Part shown: positions 8,591 through 16,030 of the stretch, piece by piece
How the letters are laid out: the number at the start of each line of letters is the position of its first letter
Position numbering within the stretch: position 1 is the stretch's first letter
Assembly: GCA_016713865.1 (NCBI GenBank)
Contig: JADJOG010000024.1
Location: 1 to 48,915, forward strand
Source of the DNA: Flavobacteriales bacterium
GTDB taxonomy: Bacteria > Bacteroidota > Bacteroidia > Flavobacteriales_F > PHOS-HE28
Reading direction: 5' to 3'
DNA: 48,915 nucleotides
Translations under genes and position numbers: made by a program
The notes under the pieces: generated by a model
Databases searched by the model: none
The model's input: the letters and a program-made list of their open reading frames with translations, nothing else
What the model was told of the DNA's origin: nothing

Positions 8591-9733
8591 ATGCTGCCCT
8601 TCGCCGACATCGAGTTCTACCTGCTCTTCGCGGTGCTGGTGGCGGCCATGTACGCACTGAAGGCAATTGCTGGCAAGAGGATCACGCTCGCGCAGGCCAT
8701 CGCGGGCATCAGCCTGCTCTACACGGCGCTCTATTACCCCAAGCCGCTGCAACTGCTGCTCTTCACGGTCTATCAATGCGGGCTCACCTGGTTGCTGCTC
8801 TTCCGCTGGCGCAAGCTGCATGGGCTCGTCGGCAGCTTGCTGCTGGCGCTTCCCATGGTGCTCGTGAAGCTCAATGTGGAGGTTGATCTGCTGGGCTTCG
8901 CGGGCATCAGCTACATCACCTTCCGCGCGATCCAGGTCTATCTCGATGGCGAGCAATTGCGCGAGCGCTTCCGCTTCGTCGATTTCATCGGCTTCCTGCT
9001 CTTCACGCCCAGTTTGCTCGCGGGGCCAATCGATCGCTACGAGCGCTTCAAGGGCGACCTCGACGCCGGATGGTCGCGGCTGAATGGCGCGGCCTTGATC
9101 GCGGGCTGGGAACTCATCCTGCTGGGCGCGCTGCACAAGTTCGTTCTGGCTGAATTGGTGGATCGCTACTGGCTCCAGCGCTTCGATGCCGCGAGCACCA
9201 TGACAAGCGACATGGCTGCGAACATGTACGGCTATGCGGTCTATCTCTACTTCGACTTCGCGGGCTACTCCTTGCTCGCCATCGGCCTTGGGCGCATGAT
9301 GGGCATCGCGTTACCTGCCAACTTCGATAGGCCGTGGCTCACGCAGAACGCGCCTGAGTTCTGGCGCCGCTGGCACATCTCCCTCGGCGATTGGCTGCGC
9401 GATTACTTCTTCCGGCCCATCTACAAGCAACTGAGCAGCACGGCGGCGTTGCGCGCATGGCCCTTACTTCGGCAGAATATCGCGCTCTTCAGCACCTTCC
9501 TGCTCATGGGCTGCTGGAACGGCCTGCAGGCGCACTACATCGCCAGCGGCGCGCTCTTCGGCCTGTACTCAGTGGCCTACAACAGCGTGCTGCACCGTGC
9601 GCGCAAGCAGCGTCGCGAGCTGTGGGCAGGCTGGCCATCGCCTGTGGCGAAGGGCCTCTCGATCCTCATCATGATCAACTTGGCGAGCTTCGCGCTCTAC
9701 TTGTTCAGCGGTCGCTTCCCATACCTGCACTAG
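8591..9733 (+). CDS. dltB: DltB-like MBOAT O-acyltransferase
   Basis: A 380-residue polytopic membrane protein of the MBOAT family. It contains TPSLLAGPIDRYERF (DltB-type loop), YLYFDFAGYSLLAIGLGRMMGI, PEFWRRWHISLGDWLRDY with His262, and CWNGLQAHYIASGALFG with His315. These two histidines correspond to the conserved pair of DltB, the second lying at the bottom of the transmembrane funnel that docks DltC. Length is close to Gram-positive DltB (about 400). It accepts D-alanine from DltC and passes it outward, probably through the DltX-like peptide encoded just before. Related MBOATs such as AlgI act with AlgJ/AlgX-type partners, but the surrounding dlt genes make DltB the better name. Confidence 0.88.
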   Translation: MLPFADIEFYLLFAVLVAAMYALKAIAGKRITLAQAIAGISLLYTALYYPKPLQLLLFTVYQCGLTWLLLFRWRKLHGLVGSLLLALPMVLVKLNVEVDLLGFAGISYITFRAIQVYLDGEQLRERFRFVDFIGFLLFTPSLLAGPIDRYERFKGDLDAGWSRLNGAALIAGWELILLGALHKFVLAELVDRYWLQRFDAASTMTSDMAANMYGYAVYLYFDFAGYSLLAIGLGRMMGIALPANFDRPWLTQNAPEFWRRWHISLGDWLRDYFFRPIYKQLSSTAALRAWPLLRQNIALFSTFLLMGCWNGLQAHYIASGALFGLYSVAYNSVLHRARKQRRELWAGWPSPVAKGLSILIMINLASFALYLFSGRFPYLH

Positions 9734-9736
9734 CGC

Positions 9737-11254
9737 ATGCGCTTCAACATCGTCACCGGTGGATTCGAGGAAGTGGGATCGCACGCGCATAAGCCTGCGG
9801 TGATCGGCAGCGATCGTGTGCTCACGTGGGCGCAGTTGCAGGTTGAAGCGGAAGCTCTTGCTGCGCGGATCACCAGACTCAATCTGCCACTTGGAGAACC
9901 AGTGCTGATCCGCGGTCACAAGGAAGCGGACATGGTGGCGGCGATCTGCGCATGCATCAGCTTGAATCGGCCATACGTGCCGCTGGATGTGGTGGTGCCG
10001 CTGGAGCGCGTGCGCCGGATTCGATCAGCAACTGGAGCGAGCTTGCTCATCGATCATTCGCCGGAAGCGCCCGCGGATCTTGCGCCGATCACCTGGAGCA
10101 GGGCAGGGGAGAGCCGAAGCGATCAGCCGATGCTCAGCGGACTGGTGCCCCATCGGCCGCACGACCCGATCCGCTACATCATCTTCACTAGTGGCAGCAC
10201 CGGCGAACCGAAGGGCGTGCGCATCACGCGTGAGGCAGCAGAGGCCTTCCTGCAATGGATGACCAACGACTTCGGCTTCACGGCCGATGATGTCTTCGTG
10301 AATCAAGCGCCCTTCAGCTTCGACCTCAGCGTGTATGAGCTCTTCACTAGCCTGCACATGGGCGCAACGCTGTTGCTCAACGATGCCGAGACCGCGAAGG
10401 ACGCCCCGCGCTTCCTCGAACGCGTGCGCGCGTTTGGCGGCAGCGTGTGGGTGAGCACGCCCACCTTCGCCTACCTCTACCTCACCGATCCCGGCTTCAC
10501 GGGTGCGCTGGTGCCCAGCATCCGCAATTTCCTGTTCTGTGGCGAAGCCTTGCCCAAGGCCACGGTCCAGCGGCTGTTGGAGCGATTCCCGCAAGCGCGC
10601 GTGCTCAACACCTACGGCCCAACCGAAGCCACGGTGGCCACCACGCTCATCGATGTATCGCTTGATGTGCTTGCACGCTACGCCGACATGCCCGTGGGAT
10701 TCCCGAAGCGCGACAGCGTGATCCGATGCACCACTCCCGATGGGGCCATCGCCACCAAGGATGCGCCCGGCGAGATTGAGATCGTGGGCAAGCACGTGAG
10801 CATCGGTTATCTCAACAACGATGCGCTGAACGCCGAGAAGTTCTTCGAGGCTGATGGCTGGCGCGGCTTCCGCACCGGCGACTACGGCTGGTTCCAGGAT
10901 GGCATCCTCTTCTTCACCGGCCGACGCGATGAGCAGGTTAAGCTGAACGGCTTCCGCATCGAACTTGGCGATATTGCCGCGTGCATGCTGACGGCCCCCG
11001 GCGTGGCTGATGCGATCGCGGTGCCGCTGAAAAGCGGCGATGCCGTGAAGCGCATCGTCGCATTCGCGCGGCCCGTGCCCGGAACCGATGAAAGCGCCTT
11101 GATCATCGCCTTGCGCGAGCACATGCAGCGCGGGCTTCCGGCATACATGGTGCCTGCGGACCTCATGCTCGTTGATGCCTTCCCGGTGAACAGCAGCCAC
11201 AAGACCGACAGGCAGGCGTTAATCAAGATGTACTTGACTCGCGGCCGCGAGTGA
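9737..11254 (+). CDS. dltA: D-alanine--D-alanyl carrier protein ligase DltA
   Basis: A 505-residue AMP-forming ligase that adenylates D-alanine and loads it onto DltC. Motifs in order are the P-loop TSGSTGEPKG (151-160), NQAPFSFDLSVYEL (189-202), FLFCGEALP with Cys268, NTYGPTEATVATT (291-303), YRTGD-equivalent FRTGDYG, and the catalytic Lys489 in SSHKTDRQAL (family NGKIDR). Cys268 matches the cysteine that shapes the D-alanine pocket in Bacillus DltA (C269), so D-alanine rather than another amino acid is the likely substrate. It starts 3 bases after the dltB stop. Length equals the family norm. Confidence 0.92.
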   Translation: MRFNIVTGGFEEVGSHAHKPAVIGSDRVLTWAQLQVEAEALAARITRLNLPLGEPVLIRGHKEADMVAAICACISLNRPYVPLDVVVPLERVRRIRSATGASLLIDHSPEAPADLAPITWSRAGESRSDQPMLSGLVPHRPHDPIRYIIFTSGSTGEPKGVRITREAAEAFLQWMTNDFGFTADDVFVNQAPFSFDLSVYELFTSLHMGATLLLNDAETAKDAPRFLERVRAFGGSVWVSTPTFAYLYLTDPGFTGALVPSIRNFLFCGEALPKATVQRLLERFPQARVLNTYGPTEATVATTLIDVSLDVLARYADMPVGFPKRDSVIRCTTPDGAIATKDAPGEIEIVGKHVSIGYLNNDALNAEKFFEADGWRGFRTGDYGWFQDGILFFTGRRDEQVKLNGFRIELGDIAACMLTAPGVADAIAVPLKSGDAVKRIVAFARPVPGTDESALIIALREHMQRGLPAYMVPADLMLVDAFPVNSSHKTDRQALIKMYLTRGRE

Positions 11255-11263
11255 GAGCACGGA

Positions 11264-11271
11264 TAACTTCG
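11264..11271 (+). promoter_or_regulatory. -7 box TAACTTCG for the epimerase; probable leaderless start
   Basis: TAACTTCG fits TAnnTTCG and is separated from the ATG at 11278 by only 6 bases. The SRP RNA in this window starts 4 bases after such a box, so transcription here would begin at or next to the start codon. It gives the epimerase its own promoter after dltA. Confidence 0.55.
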
Positions 11272-11277
11272 CCTCGC

Positions 11278-12264
11278 ATGCATGAACCACTCATCCTCAT
11301 CACCGGCGGTGCCGGTTTCATTGGCAGTCATGCGTGCGACGCCTTCCTCGCTGACGGATGGCGGGTGCGCTGCTTCGACAGTTTCGCCACGGGCAAGCGT
11401 GAGAACATCGCGCACCTGCTGAGCGATCCGCGCTTCGAACTGAACGAAGGAGATATCCGCGACGAGGCGTCCGTGGCGGCCGCCATGCAAGGCGTCAATG
11501 CGGTTGTGCATCTCGCGGCGCTCGGCTCCGTTCCGCGCTCCATCGCCGATCCGCTCACCACGCATCAGGTGAACCTCGAGGGCTTCTTGCAGGTGCTTGA
11601 GCAGGCCAGGCGCGCCGGTATCATCCGCTTCGTTTACGCATCGAGTTCCAGCGTCTATGGCGATTCACCGGATCTGCCCAAACGCGAGGAGCGCATCGGC
11701 TCGCCGCTTTCGCCCTACGCCGTGACCAAGCATGGCAACGAGTTGTACGCGCGCATCTATCATGGAACCCATGGCATGGAGACCATCGGGTTGCGCTTCT
11801 TCAATGTGTTCGGTGAGCGCCAGGATCCGGAAGGTCCATACGCCGCTGCCATCCCGCGCTTCATCAAGGCCCTGCAGGCGCACCAGTCGCCCGTTGTCTT
11901 CGGCGATGGCCGCCAATCGCGCGACTTCACCTACGTGGGCAATGTGACCAGTGCGCTGATCGCGGCCATTCGCTGCACGGACCGGCGCGCTTTCGGCGAG
12001 GTGTTCAATGTGGCTTATGGATCGCGCACCTTCCTCATGGACCTGCTCGACGCGTTGCGCGAGACGATGGCGAAGCATGATCCCGCGTTCGGAGTGGTCA
12101 AGGTGCAGCATGCACCCGAGCGTGTGGGCGACATCCGTGACTCCCACGCCGACGTGAGCAAGGCCCGTGACATCCTCGGCTATTCCCCGGCGGTGAGTTT
12201 GCGCGAAGGATTGGGTCGAGCCGTGCCATGGTACTTGGCTCATTGGGAGCCAGCGAAGCCGTAG
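11278..12264 (+). CDS. NAD-dependent epimerase, UDP-GlcNAc/GlcNAcA C4-epimerase type (WbpP/TviC-like)
   Basis: A 328-residue extended short-chain dehydrogenase. ITGGAGFIGS near the N-terminus binds NAD. VHLAALGSVPRSI.DP is a loop typical of the WbpP/TviC subgroup, YASSSSVYGDSPDLPK holds the active-site Ser, and SPYAVTKHGNELYA holds the catalytic Tyr-Lys pair. FFNVFGERQDPEGPYAAAIPRFI binds the sugar nucleotide. It would make UDP-GalNAc-type sugars for surface polysaccharide. The start at 11278 was chosen because the promoter box lies 6 bases upstream and NAD motif spacing is normal. Placement after dltA suggests, but does not prove, a shared role in a D-alanylated surface glycan. Confidence 0.87.
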   Translation: MHEPLILITGGAGFIGSHACDAFLADGWRVRCFDSFATGKRENIAHLLSDPRFELNEGDIRDEASVAAAMQGVNAVVHLAALGSVPRSIADPLTTHQVNLEGFLQVLEQARRAGIIRFVYASSSSVYGDSPDLPKREERIGSPLSPYAVTKHGNELYARIYHGTHGMETIGLRFFNVFGERQDPEGPYAAAIPRFIKALQAHQSPVVFGDGRQSRDFTYVGNVTSALIAAIRCTDRRAFGEVFNVAYGSRTFLMDLLDALRETMAKHDPAFGVVKVQHAPERVGDIRDSHADVSKARDILGYSPAVSLREGLGRAVPWYLAHWEPAKP

Positions 12265-12270
12265 GCGATG

Positions 12271-13155
12271 CTAGTCAGCGTTCGTCCAGCGCAATAGCCT
12301 GCGATCATCGCCTGCGCTGTAGAGGCCGTGCACGCCCCAAGCGACCGCGTTCACACTGTACCGGTGGCCAGCTGAACGGTGGTCCAATCGTGCCTTATGC
12401 TCCAAGGCATTCGCATCCCAGAGCTTCACATGCTTATCGCGCGAGGCTGTGGCCAAGCCCTCGCCCTCTGGCGAGAAAGCGATGCCATAGATCGCGCCGC
12501 GATGCGCTTCGATCGCCGGTGATGTGTCGCTGTTGCCGGATATGGGCCATGCGCGCAAGAGGCCGTCCTTGCCACCGCTCAAGATCGCGGGCTTGCTCGG
12601 ATGGAAGGCCACCGAGAGCGTGCCGCCTACGTGGCCGGTGAAGGTGAGCGCTTCGTTGAAGAGCACGGTGTCGAGCACGCGCACTGGGCCATCGCCGCAG
12701 GCAACAGCCATCAGTTCTCCGTTCAGCGAAAGCGCCAAACCACGCAGCTTGGAATCGCACAAGGTGATGCTGCGCAGCGGTGCGTATCCGGCGGGTCCCT
12801 TTGCCCAGATGCGCAGGATTCCGTCGGCGCCCGCAGTGGCCAAGCGCTCCGTACCGAGCTGCAATACGGCATGTATGGCGCTCGTGTGAGCTTGGACCCG
12901 CTGCACAGCCTTCCCAGCGGCCCGATCGACCAGGATCAACTCGCCAGCGCTCGTGCCCATGCCGATGCGCCCATCGGCGAGCATGGCCAAGGAGAAGATG
13001 GACGAAGGCGCGGTGGCAGCCAGCCTGATGGATCCGGGATCAGCAGGCGACCAAGCGAGCAGATGTCCATCGCCGCAGCCGACCAGCACTTCGGCGTCAT
13101 CGCAGCAGAGCGCATAAATCGGAGCCGCGGTGCGATGGAGCTCCACAGATCTCAT
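12271..13155 (-). CDS. WD40-repeat beta-propeller protein
   Basis: About 294 residues built of roughly seven WD40 blades: for example AHTSAIHAVLQLGTERLATAG, then ADGILRIWAK, GHVGGTLSVAFHPSKPAILSGGKDGLLRAWP, AHRGAIYGIAFSPEGEGLATA and DKHVKLWDAN. No signal peptide is seen, so it is probably a cytoplasmic scaffold. The start at 13155 overlaps the stop of the formyltransferase by 4 bases (ATGA) and is preferred over a Met 8 codons earlier. It is the last gene of a four-gene operon and converges on the epimerase with 6 bases between them. Partners are unknown; propellers of this size usually mediate protein binding. Confidence 0.88.
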   Translation of the reverse strand: MRSVELHRTAAPIYALCCDDAEVLVGCGDGHLLAWSPADPGSIRLAATAPSSIFSLAMLADGRIGMGTSAGELILVDRAAGKAVQRVQAHTSAIHAVLQLGTERLATAGADGILRIWAKGPAGYAPLRSITLCDSKLRGLALSLNGELMAVACGDGPVRVLDTVLFNEALTFTGHVGGTLSVAFHPSKPAILSGGKDGLLRAWPISGNSDTSPAIEAHRGAIYGIAFSPEGEGLATASRDKHVKLWDANALEHKARLDHRSAGHRYSVNAVAWGVHGLYSAGDDRRLLRWTNAD

Positions 13156-13976
13156 GGTCCACTGGTTGCCGATCTGCATTTGTGCCAGATTTCGATGCGC
13201 CGCTCAACGGTAAGGTCGCGAAGACGGTGCGGAGGCGTGCTGTTCGCGGGTTGCGGCTGCGGCGTGATCAGGCCTTGCAGCCAGCGTCCAGCCACCTCCG
13301 GATAGGCTTTCAGGGTCATGAGCACATTCACCGCGCGGAGCTGCTGCGGCGTTACCGGCCATTGCTGCCTTGCGGGCAGCTGTTGCAGGATATCGCCGGC
13401 ATCGACAGCCGCATTGATCAGATGGAAGGTGACACCCGCATGCGTGAGATCGCCATGCATGCACTGCCAGAACTCGGGCATGCTGCCCCGATTGAAGGGC
13501 AGGAGCGAAGAGTGCATGTTGATGGCACCGTGCCTTGGCAACGAGATCAACTTGCTCCTGAGCAATCGTGTCCCGAATACGATCAGCAGGTCTGGCTTGG
13601 CCAAACGGATGCGCTGCACGGTGCTTGGCGCATTGATCGACTCCGTGATGATCACCGGGCAATCGACTGGCTCGCCGATCAAGTTCCGGTCTTCGGCCTC
13701 TTTCAGCAGGAATGCATCCGCCTCAGTCTTGGCCACTTGTTCCCAACGCAAGGCGGCTCGAGCGGCAAGTGATAGCCTCAAGCGCAGGATCCGGTTGATC
13801 GTGTCATCGCCCAGCCAGCGCCGTGCGATGCGCGATGAGCGGCGGTAAGGCACCATTGTCGCTGCCTCTTCGAGCACCACGAGCGACGGCGCCATGCCTT
13901 CCTGCGCGAAACGGCGCACGAGCAGATCCGTTGCGAGGCTGCGATGAGATAGGATCACGATGCTTGCCATGGTCAT
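13152..13976 (-). CDS. Formyltransferase-family protein (folate-dependent, sugar or amino substrate)
   Basis: A 274-residue protein whose central part is the formyltransferase catalytic core. HGAINMHSSLLPFNRGSMPEFW contains Asn153 and His155, and GVTFHLINAAVDAGDILQQ contains Asp192. These are the Asn-His-Asp triad of methionyl-tRNA formyltransferase, GART and sugar N-formyltransferases. The N-terminal half is unlike standard Fmt and lacks its usual opening, so this is probably not the initiator tRNA enzyme; a formyl transfer to a surface amino sugar is a reasonable alternative. Both ends overlap neighbours by ATGA, showing tight translational coupling with the unknown protein before it and the WD40 protein after it. 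Confidence 0.8.
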   Translation of the reverse strand: MTMASIVILSHRSLATDLLVRRFAQEGMAPSLVVLEEAATMVPYRRSSRIARRWLGDDTINRILRLRLSLAARAALRWEQVAKTEADAFLLKEAEDRNLIGEPVDCPVIITESINAPSTVQRIRLAKPDLLIVFGTRLLRSKLISLPRHGAINMHSSLLPFNRGSMPEFWQCMHGDLTHAGVTFHLINAAVDAGDILQQLPARQQWPVTPQQLRAVNVLMTLKAYPEVAGRWLQGLITPQPQPANSTPPHRLRDLTVERRIEIWHKCRSATSGP

Positions 13977-15136
13977 TGGAAAGCGATGGTGATGGCGTTA
14001 TCGCCGAATGGTTCCGTCGTGAAGGCGAGCGCTCCGGAATCACCAAGGACACGAAGGCCTGATGTCCGCAGCCCGGTGATGGTGAATCGATGGCCCTGCA
14101 ACAGATCCGGCGTAATTCGAGTGAATGCGATACCGTCCGGTACCAGCCGCACGGCATTCTCGGTGGAATCGATCTCCAGGTGATCACGAAGCACCAAGTA
14201 GTCGAGCATCCGCGACACCGATGAGAGCATCAAAGCGCCGGATTGCCAGGTAGCGCGTAGGTTCTCGAGCGAACGCATCGTTCCGTCCGTGATATGCCGG
14301 TCGCTATTCGTGCGCCGTGCGTGGCGTTTGCCTAAGTGCGTGTAGGCGATGCAGGTACCACCGGTCCGGATGAGTTTCTCGATCCGGTCCGGCGCGAGCA
14401 ATGCCCCTAGGCCATCGATGTCGGCCCACTCCCACACGCCATGCCGCTGGAAGGTATAGAGCGTTTGGCCATCGGGGAAACGGTGCGGGCGATAGGCCAG
14501 GTTATCATGGTGGCGCACCTCGGCACCGGTCATGGCCCGCATGCGACGGGCTGCCAAACGCAATGAGGTATCCAGTGACGATGATTCGCGCGCGCGCTGC
14601 TGCGACCAATCGCTCAAAGGGCGGTCTTGCCCAAGCACAGGTGTGATGCTGCCATCCCACAAGTACCGCACACCGGCAGCATGCACGAGGTCGAGTGTGT
14701 AAGCCGGGTTCGGATAGGCATGCCCGGACCGATCCTGGATCACCGGCATCGATCCATACCGCGAATTGTGCAGCATGTTGCCTTGGAAATAGCTGTGATC
14801 GACCCACACGCGCGGCTTGAAGTCCAGTTCGCGCAAGCGAGCGAGCGCCGCTTCGGCATCGGGCCGGTGGTAGCCTTTGTTACCTGCCCACATGTAATCG
14901 CCCCAGGTATGGATGCCATCGAACAGATGGGCTTTCAGGATCTCCGGATGCTGCCGCAAGCTCACTTGGTCGGGCAGGTTCTGGTTGAACGAGTCAATGA
15001 AGGCCGTATCGCCGAAGGGTAGGCCCAGCTGCTCCCAGATCGCACGGTGCAAATCGTCCCAATCGCGCTTCACGGTATTGTCCGGGTCGCTGCTGAGCGC
15101 AAGCCAGGCCTTCGCGCCATGCGGGTAGGCATGCAC
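13973..15136 (-). CDS. Unrecognised protein, possibly polysaccharide-deacetylase-like; start uncertain
   Basis: About 388 residues with a clearly coding sequence but no family I can name with confidence. Visible features: an acidic opening LALSSDPDNTVKRDWDDLH, then FIDSFNQN, HLFDGIHTWGDYMWAGNKGYH, ARLRELDFKPRVWVDHSYF and AAGVRYLWDG. The DxDN motif near the start and the spaced His/Asp/Trp motifs recall NodB-type deacetylases or glycoside-cleaving TIM barrels; this is inference. The start is unclear. GTG at 15136 is in frame, but an ATG at 15194 joined through an indel in the GC repeat near 15150 is equally plausible. It ends in a 4-base overlap with the formyltransferase. Confidence 0.6.
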   Translation of the reverse strand: MHAYPHGAKAWLALSSDPDNTVKRDWDDLHRAIWEQLGLPFGDTAFIDSFNQNLPDQVSLRQHPEILKAHLFDGIHTWGDYMWAGNKGYHRPDAEAALARLRELDFKPRVWVDHSYFQGNMLHNSRYGSMPVIQDRSGHAYPNPAYTLDLVHAAGVRYLWDGSITPVLGQDRPLSDWSQQRARESSSLDTSLRLAARRMRAMTGAEVRHHDNLAYRPHRFPDGQTLYTFQRHGVWEWADIDGLGALLAPDRIEKLIRTGGTCIAYTHLGKRHARRTNSDRHITDGTMRSLENLRATWQSGALMLSSVSRMLDYLVLRDHLEIDSTENAVRLVPDGIAFTRITPDLLQGHRFTITGLRTSGLRVLGDSGALAFTTEPFGDNAITIAFQ

Positions 15137-15216
15137 GCGCTGATCGCGCGCGCGGCAGCATGGGAGTGGAAAGGATCGTCGGCGAAAGGCCCATCGCGGG
15201 CAAGATAACCGGGCGC

Positions 15217-16001
15217 TCAGGGCCAACGCTTCCGATCGCCCCAAGTGAAGGTCCATTCCGGCGTGCGCAATGCATCGCCTTCGAGCACATACCATGCTCC
15301 CTCGCGTGAATCGGGGTTGCGAACGATATGCATATCCTGCGCGGGCATGTAGCTCTGGGCGAGGAGGAAATGCACTTTTCCGTCCTGCCGCGCGCCACAT
15401 CGACCACCAGCATGGCATGTCCAGGGCTGCCTCCCTTAATGAAAATATCGCCCGGCTCGATCGGCAGTTCCGATGCATCGGTCAGCTCGCGGCTCAGGCT
15501 CAAGGTACCGGCATAGGTGAACACCAGGTCCATGAATGCCAGCAGCTGCTGGTGGGAGGAGTCGGGAACGGCGGTCCGCACCCATCGGCACTCATTCCCA
15601 TTCACTACCACGCGCTCACCGTTTCGCCATCGCTTCCATTCCGCTTTGAATCCATTGGTGAGCTTAAAGGCGATCTCGTTCGAACGGCCCGAAGCGAAGA
15701 GGTGCTCGGCGCGCAGGCGCATCACGGCATCGGCGCATTGCTGCAGGTCGCGCTTTCCAACGCTCACGTCGATCACCGCCGCATGAACGTCCTGTCGCGG
15801 CTTGGGGCTGCCGTCGTATAGCAGCACGGGGCTGCCGAGCGGCTTCAGCGGAAGGTGGCGCAGGTAATGCGCGAAACTGCCGGGTTCAACAACGGAACGT
15901 GTGGCTCCCGGCGGCGTGGGGAAGCGCTGTGCGATGCTGCTTGATTGCGCGATTGCGGTGCAAGCGATCAGGAAATGGGCTAGGATGGAAGAGGCGCGCA
16001 T
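15217..16001 (-). CDS. DUF4846 domain secreted protein (one frameshift)
   Basis: A secreted protein with signal MRASSILAHFLIACTAIAQ. The body matches DUF4846 by memory of its motifs: RFPTPPGATR, SFAHYLRHLPLKPLGSPVLLYDG, DLQQCADAVMRLRAEHLF, TNGFKAEWKRWRNGERV, VFTYAGTLSLSREL, GDIFIKGGSPGHAMLVVDVA. The frame breaks near 15385 after VVDVARG. Skipping one base restores VHFLLAQSYMPAQDMHI and a natural end TFTWGDRKRWP with stop at 15217. The GGSPGHA..VVD motif resembles papain/NlpC-type folds, and the function of the domain is not established. It heads the operon with the unknown protein, formyltransferase and WD40 protein. Confidence 0.82.
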
Positions 16002-16030
16002 GGCAACCGAATGCGCGAGGCTGCTTCAGG

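Noticed and set aside
8591..9733. Alginate-type acetylation (AlgI) instead of DltB
   Set aside because: The gene lies between a DltX-like peptide and DltA, with DltC and DltD upstream; there is no AlgJ/AlgX-type partner.
10025..11200. 391-codon minus-strand frame opposite dltA
   Set aside because: His/Ala/Glu-rich antisense frame typical of GC-rich coding DNA; DltA motifs are complete on the plus strand.
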